A stretch of DNA of 64,000 bases from Cribrihabitans_A neustonicus (GCF_048820895.1 NZ_JBMERQ010000005.1:62001-126000); one strand, 5' to 3'. Positions 8,287 to 16,669 are shown, counted from the first letter of the stretch. Made by a program: numbers and translations. The notes: a model not told the origin generated them from the sequence alone.

Positions 8287-10644
8287 TCACTCCCTGGTCT
8301 TCATCACCGCCACGAGGTCCAGCCGGTCCAGCCGCCGCCGCACCACCAGCACCGAGGCCAGCGCTGCCGCCAGCACAATCAGGCTGGCCCTGCTGAATGC
8401 GGCGGGCTCCAGCACCAGCGGAATCGTATAGAGGTCACTGGCGAAGTTCTCCGCAGCGAGACGCGCGATCCATGCACCGATCAGCCAGCCGGGCGGCTGC
8501 GCCAGAAGCGCGAGGATCATCATCTCCCCGGACAGGATGTAGGAGACTTCCCCGCGCGAAAACCCCAGGATGCGCAGGCTCGCGAGCTCGCGGGCGCGTT
8601 CTGAGAGCTGGATGCGGGCGCCGTTGTAGGCCACGCCGACGGTGATCAGCACCGCGATGGTGGTGTATATCGCGTTCATCACCAGCACGTTCTGGCGGAT
8701 GGTGTCACGGAAGGAGCGGCGCATCTTCTCCATCATCACCAGCCCGGAGGCGGCCGGCAGATCCTTCACCGCGCGCTGCAGCTCCTGCTCCCGCTCACTG
8801 TCAAAGCTCAGGCTCACGGCCGAAGCCTGCGGCGCCTGGCGCAGCAGCACGTTGAGGCTCGCGTGGTCCATATAGGCGCCGAGCCCGAAATACTGGCGCA
8901 CCGTACCGCTCACTGGCACCCGGGCACGCTCCCGGCGGCCGGTGGTGAATTGCACCTCGATCAGATCGCCCGGCTCGGCTTCCAGCTGGCCAGCCAGCCG
9001 CTCGCTCAGAAGGATGCCTCCGGGCGGCGCGTTCACCACGCGGCCGCTGCTCGCCAGCACGCGGCTGAGGTCCGCGTCCGGCCTGCGCGCCTCGATCGAG
9101 ACCCGTTTGGAGCGCGGACCATTGCGCAGGATCGCGGGTGCATATTGCAGCAGCTCCGCCTGCAGGACTCCCGGCAGGCGCCGGGCTTCCTCCAGCACCG
9201 TGTCCGGGCGGTCCTCGGAGAAGATCAGCAGGGCGTCCTGCCGGTTGGACTGCACGAAGGCGCTGTCGACGATTTCGTCCAGCGCGTCCGAGAAAAAGGC
9301 CGAGGACACGATAGAGGCCACCGCCAGGGCCAGCCCTAACACTGTCAGCGCACTGCGCCCCGGCCAGCGCAGGAAGCTGCGCAGGATCATCACCGTGGGC
9401 TGGGACAGGCGCAGGCGGCGCATCAGGACGTCCGCCACGCTGTGCTTGAACCGCGGCGGGGCGGGGGGCTGCATTGCCACGGCAGGTGCCAGCCGGGCCG
9501 CCTGCAGCGCGCTGCGCGCGGCGCCCGCAGTGGTGGTCAGCAGTGCCGCCATCGCTGCCATGGCATAGGCCCAGTAGGAGACCCGGTAAATCAGGAAGGG
9601 AAAGTCGAAAAATCGGGCATATTGCTCCGCCAGCGCCCGCGCCAGCCAGGTGCCCGCGGCCCAGCCGATGGCAATCCCCGCCAGCGCCACCAGCGCCGCG
9701 AGCAACAGGTAATGCAGGCACACCTCGGTGTCGGAATAGCCCACCGCCTTCAGCAGGCCGATCTCCGCCCTCTCCAGCGCCACGATCCGCCCCATCACCA
9801 TGCTGACCAAAAAAGCCGAAATGCCGAAGAAGATCGGTGGCAGCACCATCGCGGTGCCTTTCAACTGGGCGATCTCGGCGTCGATGATGGCATGTGAGCT
9901 GTGCTGCTCCCGAGTCACCGCACCGTGCCCTCCGTAAGGTTCCAGGAGCTGATCGAGCCGCAGGATCACCTCCTCCACCGCAGCGCCGCGGGCGGCCTTC
10001 AGGGTCAGGTCATTGAAGGCGCCGGTCATGCCGAAAGCGGCCTCCGCCTCCTGCCGCCGCATCCAGATCACCCCGAAGGCGGCGTTGTCGGGCAAGAGCG
10101 CGCCGGGGCCGAGCGTATAGATGAACTCGGGCGAAAGCGCCGTGCCGGTGAGGGTCAGCGCCTGCTTGCGGCCGTCCAGATTGGCAAGGAACGTATCCCC
10201 CGGCGCCAGCCCGTGCGCCGCGGCGAAAGGCGCGTTCACCACCACCTCGCCCGGCCGCGCGGGCCAGTGCCCGCGGCGCAGCACCGGCAGGTTCAGCCGC
10301 GGCGGCCCGGTTTCGGGCAGGGACAGCACCCGGCCCACCGCGCCCTCCGCCCGGCCCGGCATGTCGAGGTTCGCATAGCTGCTCACCCGCGCATCCAGCG
10401 CCAGCACGCCCTCGATGGCGGCGATCTCCGGCAGCAGGCTTTCGGGTGCCCGGCGCGCGGTGGCAAAGACATCGGCAAAGCGGTTGCGGCCGTAGTATGC
10501 CTCCCGCGTGCCGTCGAGCGCCCGGTACATGCCCACCGCCGCCAGAAGGATTGCCACCCCGCAGGCGAGCACCAGCGCAATCGCCAGCGCCTGCACCCAG
10601 AGCCGCCTGAAATCCCGCAAGAGTTTCCGGTCAAGCGCCTGCAT
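8287..10644 (-). CDS. ABC transporter permease, FtsX/LolC-like, two core repeats
   Basis: A 785-residue permease with an N-terminal helix (about residues 15-40), a large extracytoplasmic domain, three clustered helices, then a repeat of the same plan and a final three-helix FtsX domain. This full-length duplicated layout is typical of type VII (mechanotransmission) ABC systems, which work from the periplasm rather than transporting across the inner membrane. It is preceded by its ATPase with a 3-nt gap and followed by the adaptor gene with a 4-nt gap, so translational coupling is likely. Likely role: efflux or lipid/lipoprotein handling. The substrate is not determined. Confidence 0.9.
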   Translation of the reverse strand: MQALDRKLLRDFRRLWVQALAIALVLACGVAILLAAVGMYRALDGTREAYYGRNRFADVFATARRAPESLLPEIAAIEGVLALDARVSSYANLDMPGRAEGAVGRVLSLPETGPPRLNLPVLRRGHWPARPGEVVVNAPFAAAHGLAPGDTFLANLDGRKQALTLTGTALSPEFIYTLGPGALLPDNAAFGVIWMRRQEAEAAFGMTGAFNDLTLKAARGAAVEEVILRLDQLLEPYGGHGAVTREQHSSHAIIDAEIAQLKGTAMVLPPIFFGISAFLVSMVMGRIVALERAEIGLLKAVGYSDTEVCLHYLLLAALVALAGIAIGWAAGTWLARALAEQYARFFDFPFLIYRVSYWAYAMAAMAALLTTTAGAARSALQAARLAPAVAMQPPAPPRFKHSVADVLMRRLRLSQPTVMILRSFLRWPGRSALTVLGLALAVASIVSSAFFSDALDEIVDSAFVQSNRQDALLIFSEDRPDTVLEEARRLPGVLQAELLQYAPAILRNGPRSKRVSIEARRPDADLSRVLASSGRVVNAPPGGILLSERLAGQLEAEPGDLIEVQFTTGRRERARVPVSGTVRQYFGLGAYMDHASLNVLLRQAPQASAVSLSFDSEREQELQRAVKDLPAASGLVMMEKMRRSFRDTIRQNVLVMNAIYTTIAVLITVGVAYNGARIQLSERARELASLRILGFSRGEVSYILSGEMMILALLAQPPGWLIGAWIARLAAENFASDLYTIPLVLEPAAFSRASLIVLAAALASVLVVRRRLDRLDLVAVMKTRE

Positions 10645-10647
10645 ATG

Positions 10648-11355
10648 TCACCAGCTTATCTCTGCCGGGGCGAGGCGCTCGGAATTTGCCTCGATCCGGC
10701 TTATGCGCCCGTCCTGGAAGTAGATCACGCGGTGCGCCATCTTCCGGATATCGGCGTTGTGCGTGATCACCACCGTAGTGGTGCCGAACTCGCGGTTGAT
10801 GCGGTGCAGCGCCTCCAGCACCTGGATGCCGGTCTTGCTGTCCAGTGCCCCGGTCGGCTCGTCACATAGCAGCACTTCCGGGCGCTTGGCGATGGCACGG
10901 GCGATGGCGACGCGCTGCTGCTCGCCGCCCGACATTTCCGACGGGAAGTGATCCATCCGGTGGCCGAGCCCGACCAGCGCCAGCGCCTCTGCTGCGGGCA
11001 TCGGGTTCTGCGCCACATCGGTCACCAGCTGCACGTTTTCGCGCGCGGTAAGGCTCGGGACCAGGTTGTAGAACTGGAATATGAAGCCGACATGATCGCG
11101 CCGGTAGCGGGTCAAGGCCCGGTCGCGCAGCGCGGTGAGCTCCAGCCCCCCGAACCAGACCGTGCCGCCCGTCGCATGGTCCAGCCCGCCGAGGATATTG
11201 AGCAGCGTGGACTTGCCGCTGCCCGACGGCCCAAGGAGCACCGCCAGCTCGCCGCGGTAGAGCTGCAGGTCGACACCGGCCAGCGCATGCACCTTGGCGC
11301 CGCCGGTGTCATAGACCTTGGTGACGCCTTCCATGATGAAGACGGGCTGCTGCAT
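10648..11355 (-). CDS. ABC transporter ATP-binding protein, MacB/LolD-like
   Basis: A 235-residue ATPase with Walker A GPSGSGKST, Q-loop FQFYNLVPSL, signature SGGEQQR, Walker B LLCDEPTGALD and switch H in ITHN. The phrase EPTGALD is characteristic of the LolD/MacB/FtsE group that partners with FtsX-type permeases. ATG 11355 is chosen because an AAAGGA-like ribosome site lies 6-12 nt upstream; a GTG 21 nt earlier would bury that site. It is the first gene of a leftward run (ATPase, permease, adaptor, P-type ATPase, VIT transporter) with very short gaps, so this end is the probable promoter. Confidence 0.92.
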   Translation of the reverse strand: MQQPVFIMEGVTKVYDTGGAKVHALAGVDLQLYRGELAVLLGPSGSGKSTLLNILGGLDHATGGTVWFGGLELTALRDRALTRYRRDHVGFIFQFYNLVPSLTARENVQLVTDVAQNPMPAAEALALVGLGHRMDHFPSEMSGGEQQRVAIARAIAKRPEVLLCDEPTGALDSKTGIQVLEALHRINREFGTTTVVITHNADIRKMAHRVIYFQDGRISRIEANSERLAPAEISW

Positions 11356-11727
11356 TCGGCGTTCCTTTCCCCTCACAGGGTGGCACGGAGGCGGCAGCGG
11401 CGGACATGATCTGGCTCAATTGGATTTGGGGAAAGCCGCTCCACGGAGGGCGGGTCTCTGCAATTCCAGCGGCGCCTGTCCGTACTTGCGGCCCCGGCTT
11501 TGCGGCGGCGTTCTATCAGCCCTCCCGCAACTGCCAGGCCCACTAAAGAGTGGCTAGAGGTTTTCGAGCCTCCAATACCCTATACCGTTTGTCCCGCTGT
11601 GACGCTTTCCGAAGCGGCTGAACCGGACATGGCGGCATCCTGAAGAAGGTTTGACGCAGGTCAACGCCGCGCTCCGGCGGCGGATCATATACTGCCTCAG
11701 CCTGATCTGCCGCAGAGGAGAAAGAAA
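11356..11727. other. Divergent intergenic region between ABC export operon and cytochrome gene
   Basis: This 372-bp stretch has no convincing gene on either strand. It contains the strong FNR-type box at 11651-11664 and, closer to the ABC operon, a much weaker FNR-like match at 11406-11419 (read on the minus strand as TTGAG-CCAG-ATCAT). The latter lacks a good -10, so I give it little weight. Everything else is unstructured GC-rich sequence. Confidence 0.6.
11651..11693 (+). promoter_or_regulatory. FNR-family box and -10 element of the cytochrome c gene
   Basis: TTGACGCAGGTCAA (11651-11664) is a perfect inverted repeat TTGAC-N4-GTCAA, a site form used by FNR/FixK/Dnr-type regulators. TATACT at 11688-11693 makes a good -10 with a start near 11700. 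The box centre is then about 42 bp upstream, the class II activator position. The ribosome site GAGGAG (11715-11720) and GTG start at 11728 follow. Confidence 0.75.
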
Positions 11728-12135
11728 GTGATTCTATTTCGCGGAATTTTCTTAATGTTCGCAGCCGCCGGAGCTGCCGGGGCGCAGGAACCCGACGCAG
11801 AGGACGGGCGCAACCTCTACATAACCTACTGCTGGCAGTGTCATGGCCTGAATGCGGCCGGAAACGGCCCGATGGCAGAGATGCTGGCCATAGACACACC
11901 AGATCTCACGCGGCTTGCGGCCCGCAACGGCGGCGAATTTCCGCTGGAAGCAGTGGCCCGCCAGATCGACGGCCGGGCGCCGCTGCTCGCGCATGGCGGG
12001 GAGATGCCCCTGTTCGGAGCCGCGCTGGACTCGGACCGCAAGGTGGCCCTGCAGCTGCCCAGCGGGCAGCCAATGATGACCGGTGTGCCGCTGGCCAATG
12101 TCATCGCATACCTGCAGTCCGTGCAGGAGGAATAG
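11728..12135 (+). CDS. Small secreted c-type cytochrome
   Basis: A 135-residue precursor with a signal peptide ending near AGAAGAQ (residue 18-20) and one heme site, CWQCH, about residue 36-40. A downstream Met in the LPSGQPMMTGV stretch could be the sixth heme ligand. It resembles cytochrome-cbb3/diheme-like class I domains found in periplasmic electron transfer. The start is GTG, chosen because a GAGGAGAAAG ribosome site lies 8 nt upstream; ATG 11755 is downstream of the hydrophobic core and would break the signal. Expression is probably under FNR-type control. It has no obvious redox partner next door. Confidence 0.87.
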   Translation: MILFRGIFLMFAAAGAAGAQEPDAEDGRNLYITYCWQCHGLNAAGNGPMAEMLAIDTPDLTRLAARNGGEFPLEAVARQIDGRAPLLAHGGEMPLFGAALDSDRKVALQLPSGQPMMTGVPLANVIAYLQSVQEE

Positions 12136-12246
12136 GGCGGGAAATTTCGAAGGCGAGGCCGCACGGCCCTAAGCCCGGGAAATTTCTTGGCGGATGCGCC
12201 CCGCGCCCTATCGTCTGGCGAGAGGGAAAACGGTTTTGGACAAATC

Positions 12247-12480
12247 ATGCTGCAGGACAAGCGCAAGGATCTGGACTCGGAAAAGCAGAAACAGCTGCTG
12301 AGCCGGCTGGTGGAGGAATTGAGCCGGACAGAGATGGACTTCTACTACCGCTCGACCACCGAGGTGGCAGCGCTCCTTAAGCAGTACATCGACGGCAAGG
12401 CACGGCTCTCGGCTGAAGAGAGAGCCCTGCTGCAACGCCTCAGCCGCCGCGGCATCGAGATGCTGCTGAGCCTTCATTGA
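12247..12480 (+). CDS. Small hypothetical protein, mostly alpha-helical
   Basis: A 77-residue, highly charged protein with no signal peptide or membrane segment. It reads as two or three helices (SEKQKQLLSRLVEEL; TTEVAALLKQYIDG; EERALLQRLSRRG), which suggests a small coiled-coil or DNA/protein-binding adaptor. I do not recognise a family. ATG 12247 is used; an in-frame TTG at 12187 would extend it by 20 residues, but its ribosome site is no better. It follows the cytochrome gene in the same direction with a 111-bp gap. Confidence 0.55.
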   Translation: MLQDKRKDLDSEKQKQLLSRLVEELSRTEMDFYYRSTTEVAALLKQYIDGKARLSAEERALLQRLSRRGIEMLLSLH

Positions 12481-12737
12481 TCTCACGGTTAGAGACTTCC
12501 GGCCACGCGCCTTCCCGCGGGGACGAGCGCGGCAAGTAACGGCTCCAGACTCGTGCTCCCGGCGTGGAGCGCCGCCACATTCTGCCATGAACGCTGGCTG
12601 ACAACGGGGGTTACTTTCCTCTTTCCGGCGAACCTCCGTGCAGTTCTTCCCAACCCTGCTGCGCCAGAGGCAGGCTGCAGCAGCGAACGGCCGCCTCAAT
12701 GCCGCGCCCGGTTCGGGTCCTTGCGGGGGGCAGGCCC
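12481..12737. other. Non-coding gap before the toxin-antitoxin operon
   Basis: From the stop of the small hypothetical gene to the toxin-antitoxin promoter there is no supported gene. Only short overlapping frames with no ribosome sites are present. I see no repeat or mobile-element end in it. Confidence 0.5.
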
Positions 12738-12766
12738 TTGATAGATACTACTCAGTAGCATATCTT
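12738..12766 (+). promoter_or_regulatory. Toxin-antitoxin promoter with built-in operator
   Basis: TTGATA (12738-12743), a 17-bp spacer and TATCTT (12761-12766) make a good sigma-70 promoter. An inverted repeat, CTACT-C-AGTAG (12748-12758), flanked by AGATA and CATATCT, fills the spacer. A ribbon-helix-helix antitoxin bound there would block polymerase, the usual autorepression of type II modules. Confidence 0.7.
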
Positions 12767-12788
12767 TGCGGAAACGGAGGTGCCCGCC

Positions 12789-13064
12789 ATGAGTGTGAAA
12801 GCGTCGATTTCCCTGACCGAAGCGCAGGAGGCCTTTGCCCGCTCGCTGGTGGCGGAGGGCCGCTATGCGAGTCTCAGCGCCGTGATGCAGCAGGGGCTGG
12901 AACTGTTGCGGCTGCAGGCGGAGGCGGCGGAGGCTGACACTCAAGCCCTGCGCAACCTGATCGAGGAGCGCCGAGCAGGCGGTTTCACCAGCGTTGCCGA
13001 TGGCCGCGGCCGTACTGCCGCGATGCTTGCCAGCAAGAAGACGCAGTATGATCTTCCGGGTTGA
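12789..13064 (+). CDS. ParD-like ribbon-helix-helix antitoxin
   Basis: A 91-residue protein. The N-terminal part (SVKASISLTEAQEAFARSLV, then GRYASLSAVMQQGLELL) fits the CopG/ParD ribbon-helix-helix DNA-binding fold. The acidic, Ala-rich middle and Gly/Arg-rich C-terminus would be the disordered toxin-binding arm. The start at 12789 has CGGAGG 8 nt upstream. It overlaps the next gene by 17 nt, as is usual for toxin-antitoxin pairs. Expected roles: neutralise the toxin and, with it, repress the promoter at 12738-12766. Confidence 0.85.
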   Translation: MSVKASISLTEAQEAFARSLVAEGRYASLSAVMQQGLELLRLQAEAAEADTQALRNLIEERRAGGFTSVADGRGRTAAMLASKKTQYDLPG

Positions 13065-13401
13065 GCGGGCCGCCGCAACGGACCACGACCTGGAAGCGAT
13101 TTTCGATTTCCTGTTCGAAGCGGCGCTGGAGTTCGGCGAAGACGAGGCCACCGCCTTCGAACGCGCCGCCACCCGGATCACCGCGATCGAGGACGCGATG
13201 GAAGCCCTGGGCCGCGCCCCGCACCAGGGCACGCTGCGCCCTGAAACCGCGCCCGGTCTGCGCAGTGTGACCAAGGGGCGGGCAGTGTTCTATTTCGATC
13301 TCGACGAAGAGGCCGAAGTGCTGCGGGTGCTGGCGGTGTTCTTTGGCGGCCAGGACCACCAGCGCCGGATGCTGCTGCGCGCGCTCTCCGGGCCGGAGTG
13401 A
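13048..13401 (+). CDS. ParE/RelE-superfamily toxin
   Basis: A 117-residue protein with the ParE-type plan: an N-terminal strand (MIFRVERAAATDHDLEAI), two helices, then strands containing GLRSV, AVFYFDLD and EVLRVLAVFFGGQDH before a C-terminal helix. ParE toxins poison DNA gyrase and RelE toxins cleave mRNA; the sequence does not decide, but pairing with a ParD-type antitoxin favours ParE. The start is inside the 3' end of the antitoxin gene, consistent with translational coupling. Such pairs stabilise plasmids or islands. Confidence 0.83.
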   Translation: MIFRVERAAATDHDLEAIFDFLFEAALEFGEDEATAFERAATRITAIEDAMEALGRAPHQGTLRPETAPGLRSVTKGRAVFYFDLDEEAEVLRVLAVFFGGQDHQRRMLLRALSGPE

Positions 13402-13543
13402 CCCGCGGCGCACGGGGTGCCGCCGTGGGGCGGACAGCCGCCGCCGGCTGGCCGAACGCGGCACCACCGTGCGCATCGCCTTCCCCCGGCTGTAAGCGCC
13501 AGTGCGCAATGTCAAAAGGGGCTCGGCGGCTCTCTAGAGCCAG

Positions 13544-14434
13544 TCAGCCGGCCGGCACCTCCAGGCCATAGAACCGGGCGGCGGTATCGCGGAATACGGC
13601 CGAGTGCGCGTCCGCCGGAATCAGCGTGTGGAAGGCCTGCGCGAGGGTCCGGTAATCGGAGTAGAGCTTGTCGACCGGGAAGTTTGACCCGAACATCACC
13701 CGCCCAGGCCCGAATTGGCCGAGGCAGGCCTCCACGATCGGGCGGATGCTGGCTGCAGTCCAATCGTGCTCGAACATCCCCAGACCGGAGAGCTTGCAAC
13801 TTACCTGCGGCAGCCGCGAGAGATGTGCCAGCTGCGCCTCCCAGGCCCGCAACCCTTCGGCGCTGCGGTCATGCGGCGAGCCCGCGTGGCACAGGGCCAC
13901 TTTCGTGCCCGGTGCCTGCGCCAGCACCCGGGCGGTTTTCTCCATCAGTTCCGGGATCAGCTGCAAATCGAAACTGAGGCCGCGCCGACCGGCCTCCTGC
14001 AGCCCGGCCAGGAACCGCGGGTCGTCCAAGAGCGCATTGGTGCCGGTCTGTGCGTCTTCACCCGGGGCGCGGCCGATTATCTGGCGCACGCCGCACACGG
14101 TAGAGAGCTCTTGGAATGCGTCCAGCCGCGCGGCCAGATCCGGCGCGGTGAGGTCGCAGAACACCACCTGCGCCATCGGCCAGCCCGGAGTTTCGTCCGC
14201 CACCGACTGCACCCAGCGCGCCTCCGCCAGCCCGTCTTCGGCGCCGACTTGGATGTGGACCGAGGCGGCAAAGCCCTCGGCGGCGGCCTCGGCGCGGAAT
14301 TCATCAAGCAGGTAGTCGCGCTGGATCGGGGCCGGGTCGCCGAAAAACCGCGTTTCTCCCTGCGCCATCAGCCAGGGGTAATGCACCGCTTGCAAGTCCC
14401 ACAGATGGTGGTGGGCGTCGATCCATCCGGTCAT
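13544..14434 (-). CDS. Amidohydrolase_2 family metal-dependent hydrolase
   Basis: A 296-residue TIM-barrel protein starting with the metal-binding DAHHHLWDL (HxHxW-type, residues 6-14). A further conserved strand GTKVALCHAGSP carries a histidine, and MFGSNFPVDKLY near residue 253 matches the usual catalytic Asp region (GSDFP in relatives). The family includes lactone hydrolases for sugar lactones, 2-pyrone-4,6-dicarboxylate and related compounds. Its start overlaps the stop of the upstream SnoaL-like gene (ATGA), so the two are coupled. With the LacI/ABC island across the divergent promoter, a role in opening a lactone intermediate is plausible but inferred. Confidence 0.87.
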   Translation of the reverse strand: MTGWIDAHHHLWDLQAVHYPWLMAQGETRFFGDPAPIQRDYLLDEFRAEAAAEGFAASVHIQVGAEDGLAEARWVQSVADETPGWPMAQVVFCDLTAPDLAARLDAFQELSTVCGVRQIIGRAPGEDAQTGTNALLDDPRFLAGLQEAGRRGLSFDLQLIPELMEKTARVLAQAPGTKVALCHAGSPHDRSAEGLRAWEAQLAHLSRLPQVSCKLSGLGMFEHDWTAASIRPIVEACLGQFGPGRVMFGSNFPVDKLYSDYRTLAQAFHTLIPADAHSAVFRDTAARFYGLEVPAG

Positions 14435-15435
14435 GTGCGGGGCACCTCCGCCATGCGGGCGAGGATATCGACGCCCTGCTGGTTCCAGAAGTGCAGAAGG
14501 TCGATGAAGATCCAGTTCTCGGCCAGCTTGTCCCCCTCGCGGCGGTAGATGTCGATCACCCGGAACTCGCCCGCCTTCTCCGTCGCGGGCATCCCCATGA
14601 AGCCGCCAGAGGGGCGGGCGGTGAAGTTGGGCCAGCCAAAGAAACCGCCGAAGCTGCCTTCCGCCAGGCGGCAGATGTGTTTGGTCTTCGAGCGGTCGGT
14701 GAAGCCCGCGCGGAATGGCCCCGAGTGCTGCCTGGCGTAGCGTTCGATGGTGTAGGTCGCCCCGATCCCGGCAGGCCCCCACCAGATCATGTCTTCAGAC
14801 CAGGTGCGGCGCAGCTCGTCCTCCAGGCTCAGCCCGCTCTTCCACTGGCCGAGGTCGGAGATCATCGCGTTGATCGCGGCCAGGGTCTTTTGCCCCTCCT
14901 CCGGCGGCTGCGGGCCGAACATCAGCCCGTCATGTGTGATCGGCCCGGGCTGGACCAGATGCGCGGCGGTCTGCGGCGGGAAGGGCTGCAGCCCCGCCTG
15001 AATCATCAGATGCGGAATGTCGAAATACATCGCCGTCTCGGTGATCTGGCCGTTCTCCACGCGGTTGAACTCGCAATAGCGCAGGAAGGCCATCTTGCCG
15101 GTCGGCGCGATCCCCAGCCAGGGCGCGTCGAACAGCCCCATCAGGTGCCCCATCGAAACCACCCAGGTGGAGGTGAAGCCGTCCATCTCGTTCAGACCGG
15201 CCATGAAGACGTCCTCGCGCCGCTGCATGTGCCGCAGCGCCTGGCGCAGCGGGCGCCAGAAGGTCTCTGCCACCGCCTCCGCACCATTTTGTTCGTGGAA
15301 CGGGTGGTAGCCGCGCCAGAGGTGATTCGGGGCGCAGTAGCGCGCCAGAACCCCTTCCAGGGCGTGCTCCTCTACCGAGTCGAGATCGGCGTAAAAGGCT
15401 CGAATGACTTGTTTCTCTTCTGAAAAGCCGGGCAT
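14431..15435 (-). CDS. Two-domain SnoaL/NTF2-like protein
   Basis: A 334-residue protein built of two NTF2-like (SnoaL, polyketide-cyclase type) barrels; the second begins around residue 190. Family landmarks are GIAPTGKMAFLRYCEF in domain 1 and ENWIFIDLLHFWNQQGVDIL in domain 2. It is a paralogue of the gene at 21925. SnoaL folds act as cyclases, hydrolases, isomerases or binding proteins, so the reaction is not given by the fold. The start at 15435 is used; upstream in-frame codons run through the LacI operator. It is divergent from the ABC ATPase gene and under the same pair of operators. Confidence 0.82.
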   Translation of the reverse strand: MPGFSEEKQVIRAFYADLDSVEEHALEGVLARYCAPNHLWRGYHPFHEQNGAEAVAETFWRPLRQALRHMQRREDVFMAGLNEMDGFTSTWVVSMGHLMGLFDAPWLGIAPTGKMAFLRYCEFNRVENGQITETAMYFDIPHLMIQAGLQPFPPQTAAHLVQPGPITHDGLMFGPQPPEEGQKTLAAINAMISDLGQWKSGLSLEDELRRTWSEDMIWWGPAGIGATYTIERYARQHSGPFRAGFTDRSKTKHICRLAEGSFGGFFGWPNFTARPSGGFMGMPATEKAGEFRVIDIYRREGDKLAENWIFIDLLHFWNQQGVDILARMAEVPRT

Positions 15436-15448
15436 GGGCGCGCTCCTG

Positions 15449-15464
15449 ATGCATACGTTTGCAA
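15449..15464. promoter_or_regulatory. LacI-family operator, site 1
   Basis: ATGCATACGTTTGCAA is a near-perfect palindrome around a central CG, the standard LacI-family form. It is the reverse complement of site 2 (15503-15518) at 15 of 16 positions. It lies 14 bp upstream of the SnoaL-like start at 15435. The likely ligand is the LacI protein encoded at 23749. Confidence 0.85.
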
Positions 15465-15502
15465 AAAATCCTTGCCGAAAAGCTGACGCTAAGTCTAGTC
15501 TA

Positions 15503-15518
15503 TTGCAAACGTATGCAA
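15503..15518. promoter_or_regulatory. LacI-family operator, site 2
   Basis: TTGCAAACGTATGCAA is centred 54 bp from site 1 and overlaps the predicted transcription start of the ABC operon (TTGCCG at 15472-15477 as a weak -35 and CTAGTC at 15495-15500 as a poor -10). Binding here would directly block the rightward operon. Confidence 0.83.
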
Positions 15519-15549
15519 GCCGAGCGCGCGAAACCGCCAGGGGGAATTC

Positions 15550-16602
15550 ATGGCCGAGATACAACTGCAGAACGTTGGCAAGCGCTGGGGGTCATTCGTC
15601 GGCGTCGACAACTTTGACCTCACCATCGCCGACAAGGAGTTTCTGGTGCTGCTCGGGCCGTCGGGCTGCGGCAAGACCACCACCATGCGGATGATCGCAG
15701 GGCTGGAGGAGGCCTCCGAGGGCGACATCCTGATCGACGGGAAGCGGGTCAACGACATGGAGCCCAAGGACCGCGACGTGGCGATGGTGTTCCAGTCCTA
15801 CGCGCTCTACCCCAACATGAACGTCTACGAGAACATCCGCTTCCCGCTCAAGGTGCGCGGCATCGATCCGAAGACCCATGATGAAAAGGTCCGCCGCGCC
15901 TCGGCGATGGTGGAGCTCGACGAGTTCCTGCACCGCAAGCCGGCCGAGCTCTCCGGCGGCCAGCGCCAGCGCGTCGCTCTGGCCCGCGCCATCGTGCGCG
16001 AGCCGAACGTTTTCCTGATGGACGAGCCGCTGTCGAACCTCGACGCCAAGCTGCGCGTCTCCACCCGGGCGCAGATCAAGAACCTCAGCCACGAGCTGGC
16101 GGTGACCACGATCTACGTGACCCACGACCAGATCGAGGCGATGACGCTGGCCGACCGCGTGGTGGTGATGAAGAAGGGCGTGGTGCAGCAGGTGGGCTCG
16201 CCGACCGAGATCTACGACCGCCCCGCCAATACTTTCGTCGCCAGCTTCATCGGCAACCCGGCGATGAACCTGATGGAGGGCGAGGTCCGGGGCGGCACCT
16301 TCCGTGCCCGGAATGTGGAAATCAACGGCTTGAACGCGCCGGATGGCCCCTTGACCCTGGGTTTCCGGGCCGAGGATGCCGGCATCGCGGAACCCGGCCG
16401 GGGCCAGATCAACGCGCCGATCTACACGCTGGAGCTTTTGGGCGACGCGACAATGATTTCGGTCCGCGTGGGCGGGGCGCTGGTCTCGGTCAAGGCGGAC
16501 AAGAACTTCCGGGCGGAGATCGACGACATGGTCTCGATCTCCGTGCCGCAGCACATCTGCCACCTGTTCGACGGTCAGACCGGCGCGCGGATCGGGGGCT
16601 GA
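15550..16602 (+). CDS. CUT1-type ABC importer ATPase (MalK/UgpC-like)
   Basis: A 350-residue ATPase with Walker A GPSGCGKTT, signature LSGGQRQR, Walker B VFLMDEPLSNLD and switch His in YVTHDQ. A C-terminal TOBE/OB regulatory domain starts near residue 240. The length and C-terminal domain are typical of MalK/UgpC-like proteins that power carbohydrate or polyol uptake. It is the first gene of the rightward LacI-controlled operon and is followed by its binding protein and two permeases. RBS-like GGGGGA precedes the start. Confidence 0.93.
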   Translation: MAEIQLQNVGKRWGSFVGVDNFDLTIADKEFLVLLGPSGCGKTTTMRMIAGLEEASEGDILIDGKRVNDMEPKDRDVAMVFQSYALYPNMNVYENIRFPLKVRGIDPKTHDEKVRRASAMVELDEFLHRKPAELSGGQRQRVALARAIVREPNVFLMDEPLSNLDAKLRVSTRAQIKNLSHELAVTTIYVTHDQIEAMTLADRVVVMKKGVVQQVGSPTEIYDRPANTFVASFIGNPAMNLMEGEVRGGTFRARNVEINGLNAPDGPLTLGFRAEDAGIAEPGRGQINAPIYTLELLGDATMISVRVGGALVSVKADKNFRAEIDDMVSISVPQHICHLFDGQTGARIGG

Positions 16603-16669
16603 ACGTCTCCGCACACAGGGCGGGCGCATGCGGCCCGCACCCAATCTTAAGTAAAACAGGGAGAAGAAC

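Noticed and set aside
11406..11419. Second FNR-like site for the ABC export operon
   Set aside because: Only 8 of 10 consensus bases and no -10 at the right distance on the minus strand; kept only as a remark.
13528..13541. GGCTC/GAGCC hairpin after the amidohydrolase gene as a terminator
   Set aside because: The stem is only 5 bp and the CTTTT is displaced; too weak to annotate.
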